DNA of 64,000 nt, taken from the NCBI GenBank assembly GCA_034509755.1, contig CM067552.1, positions 12,619,001 through 12,683,000 of the forward strand. The letters run 5' to 3'. The notes beneath the pieces were generated by a model. The model was given only the letters and a program-made list of their open reading frames with translations. It was not told where the DNA came from and searched no databases. A program made the position numbers and the translations under genes. Source of the DNA: Anisodus tanguticus. Taxonomy: Eukaryota; Streptophyta; Magnoliopsida; Solanales; Solanaceae. Positions 57,118 through 64,000 of this stretch are shown here, in pieces; positions within the stretch are counted from its first letter, which is position 1; each line of letters opens with the position of its first letter.

Positions 57118-58000
57118 GTTAAATGTTAGCCATAACCAAAGGAAAGGGCTAGGAGTAATAGTTATGGCTTTTGCCATGTAAATTGACTAAATTCCCCCAA
57201 TTTCCTGTTATTTAGTTGAAAAATATCATTAGCACTGACATAATGCAACTAACTGCTTAATAACTGATATAATTCGCCATCAGAAGCTATATATATAAGA
57301 TGTTAAGTTATAATTTAACCTAAAATATTAGGCTGAATACATACTGTCATAATTCAAAATTATCCAGATTTCTTATTTATACACTTGAATTAAAGATAAT
57401 ACCTACTAGACACTTAAACAAAAGCTTTATTGTGCCAATTAAGCCTTTCAATGATAACTTGTGAGAAAAATAAGGCGTGAAATACGCACGCCAATGGCAT
57501 GTCACAGAGACAGAATTAAGGAATAATAATTTGGGTTAATTATACTAAACATCCCTATAATATGATTCAATTACTTATATATCCCATGTATTTTAAAAAA
57601 TAAAACACTTATATCCCATATACTATAGTAATCAAGCACTTACACGCCCTATCATGAGTAGAGGTGGATCTAGGATTTCTAAAATATGTGTGTACCACTA
57701 AAAAAAGTGTTCAAGTTGGAATTGATATCTATTAATCTAGGTAAATAACTCAATTTTCAACCAAGTGCACCGTTTAGCCTTTTTGGAGCATGATTGCCAG
57801 CAGATAATATTATATCAGTTCTAGAAAGTATATATAAAATATCTAGTTTTGAGGAAAAATATGGGTTCACGTGCACCCCTTTCTCAACCGAACATATTCC
57901 TTGAACTACTGAAGTGGTGATGATAGATAGGAGGTGAAGAGATTGATATTAAGAAAGAAGATTAGATCTTTCAATATCTTAGAAGAGCCGAGGTACACGC
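57118..58000. other. Intergenic DNA with a one-ended MITE remnant
   Basis: 57660-57700 (GAGGTGGATCTAGGATTTCT) resembles one end of the CAGCGGTGGATCCAGGATTT MITE family and continues AT-rich to about 57890. The other end is not evident. No gene is seen. Confidence 0.4.
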
Positions 58001-59146
58001 TGTTGGAAATTTGCCTTTGATGGGGAGGTGCGTCCACCCGTATTTAATGACTTAAACACTAGGGTTCCGTATGTTGGAGGTTTTGTCTCTTCACACGTGC
58101 ATAATCTACTAAGTGAGTAGATGACCGTAGGGCCAAGAATCATCAAATTTCATTGAGAAATGAAAAAGATATTGGTTCACGAAGTAAGGTGTTTGATGCA
58201 TGGAAATATGGGGTGGGACAAATCTACCACATCGGTGGAAAAATAAAGAATTGTTCTCTTTATAAGTCTCAAAATTGGCTAAGGGTTTGGGACCCTAAGG
58301 GGTAACCCATGTGTTTGAAGGAGGAAGGACCTAGATGTGCTTGGGTTCAAGGCTAAGCCCACACACGCGCCGCCGCCCGCCCGTCCCTTCCGGTCCGGAC
58401 TCGGGTCACGGGCTTCTTCTGATAGACCCCTAAATTATTTAATATTTACAGTTTGGTCCCTGGCGTTTCTGGAAAGATGAAATTGGGAACGACGGAAGAC
58501 ATAAAGTTTCTGCCTACCGTTTGGGTTGGTTTTTGGAACGTTGCACATTAAATCATCAGTCATTATTTGGCTGATTAACTCCCTCATTCAATGGCAAACA
58601 ACCAATACTTGGCTGATTAATGGTCATACTAATGGCCATAAACATCCATTACTTGGCAGTTGAGAAGTCCTTCCCTTATGCTATTTATTGGTGTCTTTTG
58701 GCACAATTGTGAAGACTACAACATATGCTACACAGAGAAAAAAAATAGAAGAGAACAACTGAAATTCTGTCCACAAACAGTGAACAGAAAACTCAAAACT
58801 CTTCCTTCCTTTTCCGTTCTTCAGCAAGCCGTTTCGTGTTTTGTTTTCTTCGTCAGAATCAACCTATTTGCTTTGTAGTGTTGATTAGTTGCTGTTTTAT
58901 CTTGGGAAACTATTGCCCATTAACGTAAAAGCATATATACGGGGCAATCTTATCTTAAAGATAGAGAGCCATCTCTCGACTCAGCCCACAGTTGTAACAA
59001 TCCAGATTTAGTATTTCTTGATTTCAGGTTATCAAGATTCAAGACTCAACAAGCTTGTGACAGTTCTGAATATTGGCTTGTTTGTTTATCCTTTCGAACA
59101 CTTTGTAATATTTATTTACTTTTCGTACTTCTTTACATATCCAACA
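58001..59146 (+). mobile_element. Solo LTR (Copia, TGTTGGAAATTTG family)
   Basis: 1146 bp, starts TGTTGGAAATTTGCC and ends TTACATATCCAACA, with TSD CACGC at 57996-58000 and 59147-59151. It is closest to the solo LTR at 38994-40151 (shared TTAACGTAAAAGCATATATACG and AACACTAGGGTTCCG or its complement). It has a TATATA box followed by CAATCTTATCTTAAAG. Confidence 0.93.
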
Positions 59147-59370
59147 CACGCTCCATGCCATGTCAGTTGTTTGTCTTTAGTTGATATATTTTTAGCTAAC
59201 ATTAAGGGAGGTACAACTTTAGTTCAAATACCTAAATGAAAAAAATTGAATAAATATAAGGGGCCGTTTATATGTATTCAGCCAAAATTTTGTAAAATGT
59301 TTGTTGAGTGTCTTAATTTGGAAAAGCTACCCTAAAAGATTTAAGTAGTATATATTGATAGGGTAAAGTT

Positions 59371-60471
59371 TGTTGGAAATTTGCCTTCGACGGGAGTTGC
59401 GACCGACCAACTTTAACGGCTTAAACACTAGTGTTACGTATGTTGGAGAATCCGGTTCTTCACACATGCATGATCTACTAAGTACGTAGATAACCGTAGG
59501 GCCAAGAATCGCCAAATTTCATTGAGAAATGAAAGAGATATTGGTCCACGAAGTGAGGTGTTTGAAGCATGGAAAGTGTGGTGTTGTGTTCAATTCTCCC
59601 TCATCGGTAGAGGAAGAAAGAATTGTTGTGTATATAAGACTCAAAATTGGTTTGTGGTTTGGGACCCCAAGGGGTATCCCATGTGTTTAAAGGAGAGAGG
59701 ACCTAGATGTGCTTCGGTTCGAGGAAAGCCCACACGCGCGCCGCCGCCGCCCGCCCGTCCGGTTCCGTGTTCCGGGTTCACGGGTCACGGGCTGTGGGTC
59801 ACAGTTTGATCCCAGAAGTTTCATATGTACAGTTTGGACCAGAATTCTATCATATGTACAGTTTGGTCTCTAAAGTTTCAAGATGTACAATTTGGTCCCT
59901 GAAGTTTTCAGAAAGTCAGAATTTGGATAGTCAAAGCAGAAACGCCAAGCACTCAATTCAGCCATTCATTTTGGCTGAATTACTCCACCCATAATGGCCA
60001 ATCCGTTGGTGTCTTCCACAATTTATTTTGGTGGCTTTACTACCTCCATAATGGCCATTATTTGGCCAATATTGGCTGTTATGGAGGACACCCCTTGCAC
60101 CATTGTTGAGACACACTCACAATACACGAAAATACACAAGCAAAAACAGATTCTTTCTTACAACTTCCAAGCATCTTTTCATTGCTCAATATTTTTCACG
60201 GTAGCTCTTGAGTTTCCTTTGCTCAAGTGTTCCATTGCTGTTTTATCTTGGGATACAAATTGTCCAGAATGTATAAAAGATACATACGGGGCAATATTGT
60301 CTTAAGGATAGAGTGCCACACTCGACTCAGCAAACAAAAACAGAAACAGTTTCTAGTTTTTCTTCTTCAACGAAATTGTAATTTCAGTTTTGTTGTTCTA
60401 TTGTAATTTTCAGTTCTTGAATTACTTTGCAGTTACTTGGAATTTTCGTTTCCTGCACCTTGTAACCAACA
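59371..60471 (+). repeat. 5' LTR (1101 bp) of the right-edge Copia element
   Basis: Starts TGTTGGAAATTTGCC and ends CTTGTAACCAACA. It contains a GC-rich block near 59740-59780, three or four short repeats around ACAGTTTGG(T/A)CC (59820-59905), a TATA box TATAAAA at 60272, and AATATTGTCTTAAG at 60293-60306. Confidence 0.88.
60272..60306 (+). promoter_or_regulatory. LTR core promoter and predicted RNA start with primer complement
   Basis: TATAAAA at 60272-60278, then CGGGGCAATATTGTCTTAAG ending at 60306. A plant TATA box sets initiation about 25-35 bases downstream, inside or just beside AATATTGTCTTAAG. That string is complementary to 60474-60487 beside the LTR. The start position is inferred, not observed. 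Confidence 0.55.
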
Positions 60472-60473
60472 AA

Positions 60474-60487
60474 CTTAAGACAATATT
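60474..60487 (+). other. Candidate self-primer binding site
   Basis: CTTAAGACAATATT begins two bases after the LTR terminus and is the perfect complement of 60293-60306. No TGG-starting tRNA primer site is present here, unlike the other LTR elements in the window. The same string occupies the same place in the related element (30961-30947). Confidence 0.62.
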
Positions 60488-60509
60488 TGTTTACTGTAAC
60501 TGCTATAAC

Positions 60510-61832
60510 ATGACTGAAAATATGACCGATGTTGCTGCTACTGCTGCTGCCTCTCGAGGCAATGTTGCTGCCTTCCCCGCCACTTTGTCTCTCGGCCAAG
60601 GCGATGCTGCTACCGCCGCTTTCGCTCTTCTTCTTCTCTCTTTTCAAGGCGATAACACCGCTACCTTCCCGACTGCTGGAGCTCCACCTTCTTCATCACA
60701 CCACCATGATCGCCCTGAAAAATTCATGGGATCAGAATTTAAAAGATGGCAGCAAAAGATGTTGTTTTACTTAACAGTTATGGGCATGGCCCGGTTCCTT
60801 ACGGAAGATCCTCCACAAGCTGGAGATGAAATGGACTCTTCGCCTGCTGAAACGGGTGAAGGGGGCCTTGGTATCTATGTCGTTAACGGCATGAAGATGG
60901 TTCGGGATGCGTGGAATCATAGAGATTTCATGTGTAAGAACTACATACTGAACTGCTTGGCAGACCCTCTCTACACAGTCTATTGCACCGTTGGCACTGC
61001 CAAAGAGCTGTGGGATAAATTGCAAAAGAAGTACAACGCACAAGATGCGGGTACTAAGAAGTTCATCGTTGGGAAATTTCTAAAATTCCAAATGGTGGAT
61101 AGTAAGACAGTGATGTCCCAAGTCTAGGAATTCCAAATGATTTTACATCACCTGGATTTGGAAGGACTGAAACCAAACGAGCAGTTTTTGGTTGCATCGC
61201 TGATTGAAAAGTTACCTCCTTCGTGGAATGAGTTTATGAGTTACTTGAAACTCAAGACAAAGGAGATGACCTTTGAAGAGCTTGTTATCAAACTGCAAAT
61301 CCAGGAAGATAATAAGAAGACCTTGCCAAGGGGTAGACAACCTGCTGAGGCGAAGGCGAATCTGGCTGAGGCCAAAGGGAACTCAAGCAAGAAGCGGAAG
61401 TTCCAGAAAGACGGCAAAGCCCCCGCAGCGGAGATGTTCAGAGGTAACTGTCATCACTGTGGAAAACCTGGTCATAGGATCAAGGAATGCCGCAAGCTCA
61501 AGACTGAGCAACAACAGAAAGCCAAGTCAAAAGGCAAGGCGCAAGCAAACGTCGTCAAGGACACGCTCCTGGATGACATGATCGAGGAATTCTCTGCAGT
61601 GGTGCTAGAAGCCAACTTGGTTGAGAATCCGATGCAGTGGTGGATGGACACAGGTGCTACTAGGCACATCTGTTCCAACAAAGATGCCTTCTCCACATAC
61701 ACACCAGTCGCTGACAAGAAGCTGTTCATGGGTAACAACGCTTCTTCTGACGTGCTGGGGGTTGGAAAGGTGGTCCTGAAGATGACTTCCAGCAAGGAAC
61801 TTACTCTGAAGGAAGTGATGCACGTCCCATAG
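60510..61832 (+). pseudogene. Copia gag (CCHC) and protease of the right-edge element
   Basis: From ATG 60510 an alanine-rich leader precedes the gag core: FMGSEFKRWQQKMLFYLTVM, CKNYILNCLADPLY, AKELWDKLQKKYNAQDAG. TAG at 61125-61127 interrupts it, probably a former CAG. Gag continues (LEGLKPNEQFLVASLIEKLP, SYLKLKTKEMTFEELV) into a K-rich linker and the knuckle CHHCGKPGHRIKEC (61450-61490). The protease follows: QWWMDTGATRHICSNKDAF (DTG near 61645). The frame stops at TAG 61830-61832. Confidence 0.9.
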
Positions 61833-63995
61833 ATTAGAAGAAATTTAATTTCTGGACCTTTATTGGTTAATGCTGGTTTTAGGCTAGTGTTTGAATCCAA
61901 TAAATTTGTACTCACTAAAAATGGCACATTTGTGGGGAGAGGCTTCGTCTGTGAAGGCCTCTTCAAAGTGAATGCCATGTCTGTATTGCGTTAAGGAAAT
62001 AAAGTTGAACCTTCTTCTTCTTTGCTTGAGTCTTCTAATTTATGGCATCATAGATTAGGACACGTAAACTACAAGTTTATTCAAAGGCTGGTAAAGATGG
62101 AGTTGTTGCCGTCTATAGACGTAAACCCTCAACATAGGTGTGAGGTGTGCGTAGAGGCAAAACTCACCAAGCTTCCTTTTCAATCCGTCGAAAGGAATAC
62201 CGCTCCTCTAGAACTTATTCACACAGATATATGTGATTTGAAGTTTGCACAAACTAGAGGGGGGAACAAGTACTTTGTGACATTTATAGATGATAGCACA
62301 AGGTATTGTTACCTTTACTTGTTGAAAAGTAAGGATGAAGCCTTTGAAGCGTTCCGACGTTACAAAGCAGAAGTTGAGAATCGACTTAGCCTACAGATTA
62401 AATCCATTCGTAGCGATAGAGGGGGAGAATATGTAGCACAATTTGAGGAATACTGTGCACAAGAAGGCATTATTCATCAAACGACGGCTCCATACTCACC
62501 TCAATCAAACGGTGTGGCGGAACGTAAGAACCGCACATTAAAGGAAATGATGAATGCCTTGCTTATCAATTACGGTCTTCCCTAAAATATGTGGGGAGAA
62601 GCCGTCCTTACCGCTAATACAATTCTTAACAGAGTCCCACATAAGGGTAAGGACAAAACTCCATATGAATCATGGAAGGGAAAGAAACCCACCTATAAAT
62701 ACTTTAAGGTGTGGGGTTGTTTGGCAAAGGTTGAAGTACCCAAGCCAAAGCAGGTCAAGATTGGGCCTAAGACTGTAGATTGCATATTCATCGGATATGC
62801 AAATAACAGTAGTGCTTATCGCTTCTTAGTGCATAAGTCAGATATTCCAGATATCCACCAGGGTACAAAAATGGAATCAAGGAATGCTCTGTTCTTTGAA
62901 AGTACCTTTCCTAGAAAGGAAAAATACATAACCGCTCTCAAACGAAGTTATGCACAAAGCTCTCAAGAACCGGGAGTCCTTGATTGCCCGGATCTGAATG
63001 GTTCAGATCTAGCGAATCTCGAGGTGGCTGAACATCCGAAATCTAGTGTTCCAGATTCTCGAACTTGGAGACTCCAGAGATGGATCTAAGGCGAAGTAAA
63101 AGGGCCAGGAAGGATAAATCCTTTGGTCCTGACTTTGTAGCTTATATGGTTAATGATGAACCTAGGACAATTGCTCAGGCGTTGTCAACTCCAGAAGCAC
63201 CGCTCAGGAAAGAAGCTATTGAGAGTGAAATAGGCTCCATTCTGCATAACCATACGTAGGAGTTGGTTGATCTTCCTCCGGGAAATAAACCGTTGGGGTG
63301 TAAATGGATACTCAAACGGAAATACAAGGCAGATGGGTCTATAGACAAGTACAAGGCCAGGTTGGTAGTCAAGGGCTATCGGTAGACAGAAGGCTTTGAC
63401 TACTTTGATACCTACTCCCCGGTATCCCGGATGACATCCATACGGGTATTCATTGCAATCGCAGCTTTGCGTGACCATGAGATACACCAAATGGATGTCA
63501 AGACAGCCTTCCTAAACGGTGATTTGGAAAAAGAAATTTATATGGACCAACCCGAGTGGTATGTGGTTCAAGGACAAGAGAAGAAAGTCTGTCGACTTGT
63601 CAAATCTCTGTACGGGCTGAAACAAGCCCCGAAGCAATGTCACGAAAAATTTGATAGTACTCTACTATCGAAGGGTTTCGCCATTAATGAGTGTGATAAA
63701 TGTGTCTACATGAAAGGTAACTCTGATTCGTTTGTTATGATATGCCTGTATGTAAACGACATGTTAATCACAGGAAGCAGTCCTAGGGTAATCCTAGAGA
63801 CTAAGAACATGTTGAAACAATGCTTCGACATGAAGGATATGGGTATCGCGAGATGTCATCTTAGGGATTAAAATCTCTAAGACGTCGACGGACGGTCTTA
63901 TCTCGGTCTCACTACATCGAGGATGTTTTCAGAAAGTTCGAGATGTTAGACAGTTCACTGATAACGTCACCAATGGATACAAATCAAAATCTTGA
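61833..63995 (+). pseudogene. Copia integrase and reverse transcriptase of the right-edge element
   Basis: Preintegrase region at 62022 on (NLWHHRLGHVNYKFIQRL, HRCEVCVEAKLTKLPF). Integrase core: IHTDICDLKFAQTRGG, IRSDRGGEYVAQFEEYC, SPQSNGVAERKNRTLKEMM, with the D, D, E residues in place. TAA at 62583-62585 (GLP-stop-NMWGEAV) breaks it, then KVWGCLAKVEVPKPKQV follows. The linker shifts frame near 63060. The RT shows DLRRSKRARKDKSFGPDFVA, TAG at 63257 (HT-stop-ELV), TAG near 63383, QMDVKTAFLNGDLEKEIYMD, SLYGLKQAPKQCHEKFD and CLYVNDMLITGSS, where the catalytic Y-V-D-D has become Y-V-N-D. A one-base insertion near 63852 shifts the end. RNase H lies beyond the window. Confidence 0.9.
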
Positions 63996-64000
63996 TAAAA

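Larger units (their letters stand above)
59371..64000 (+). mobile_element. Copia element, 5' part (continues off right edge)
   Basis: 5' LTR 59371-60471, then a candidate self-primer site, gag with a CCHC knuckle, protease, integrase and RT up to the window end. It is homologous to the abnormal element at 25632-31433. It differs from the other three Copia elements here in LTR type, gag N-terminus, presence of a zinc knuckle and lack of a tRNA primer site. In-frame stops mark it as inactive. Confidence 0.92.

Noticed and set aside
1..64000. Bacterial-type defence system, operon or phage
   Set aside because: Introns, LTR elements, SINE/LINE tails and hAT transposons show nuclear plant DNA; no prokaryotic gene organisation is present.

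Overview
This is a gene-poor, repeat-dominated stretch of nuclear plant DNA. The repeat content points to a nightshade (Solanaceae) or close relative. It includes a TS-like tRNA-derived SINE, RTE-type LINE pieces ending in a TTG-rich tail, short 'cacatcgg' TRIM elements, small hAT MITEs starting CAGGGGCGGA, and RE1-like Copia elements. The family assignment is an inference; no marker gene identifies the species.

Layout. 1-1994: 5' part of a minus-strand Copia element that runs off the left edge, abutting a SINE (to 2187) and a MITE remnant. 4559-6203: two TRIM elements flanking exon remnants of a phosphoglycerate-mutase/CA1Pase-like gene on the minus strand. 7558-20859: a plus-strand Copia element (TSD AAACG) split by a complete nested Gypsy chromovirus (9229-17768, TSD GTATC) with 2 kb LTRs full of tandem repeats. 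22716-25395: the main host-gene interval, with an 85-bp minisatellite, a TATA box, a secreted DOMON (AIR12/cytochrome b561-DOMON type) coding region, and minus-strand exons of an N-acetyltransferase-9-like gene. 25632-31433: an abnormal minus-strand Copia element whose two outer ends are both U5 ends. 31600-34576: an RTE LINE lacking its 3' half. 34668-34748: another acetyltransferase-9-like exon, on the plus strand. 34997-38499: a complete but decayed hAT transposon (TSD TTAAAAGG). 38508-40950: a 168-bp tandem repeat carrying a MITE (TSD TTCATATC) that is itself split by a solo LTR (TSD AAAAC). 42115-47013: a full minus-strand Copia (TSD CATTC). 47242-52570: a full plus-strand Copia (TSD GAATC). 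54200-64000: a Copia gag remnant broken by a MITE, a 5'-truncated LINE with a 17-bp TSD, a fold-back MITE, a solo LTR (TSD CACGC), and the 5' LTR, gag and pol of a further Copia element that leaves the window.

Nearly all transposon reading frames are broken, so most pieces are fossils. Many stops in the right-hand element look like C-to-T or G-to-A changes. The only intact host-like reading frame is the DOMON protein.

Most notable observation: the Copia family at 25632-31433 and 59371-64000 has no tRNA primer site. Instead, the bases directly after the 5' LTR are perfectly complementary (14-15 nt) to a segment of the LTR about 20 bp downstream of a TATA box, i.e. near the predicted RNA 5' end. 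This is the arrangement of self-priming retrotransposons such as yeast Tf1.
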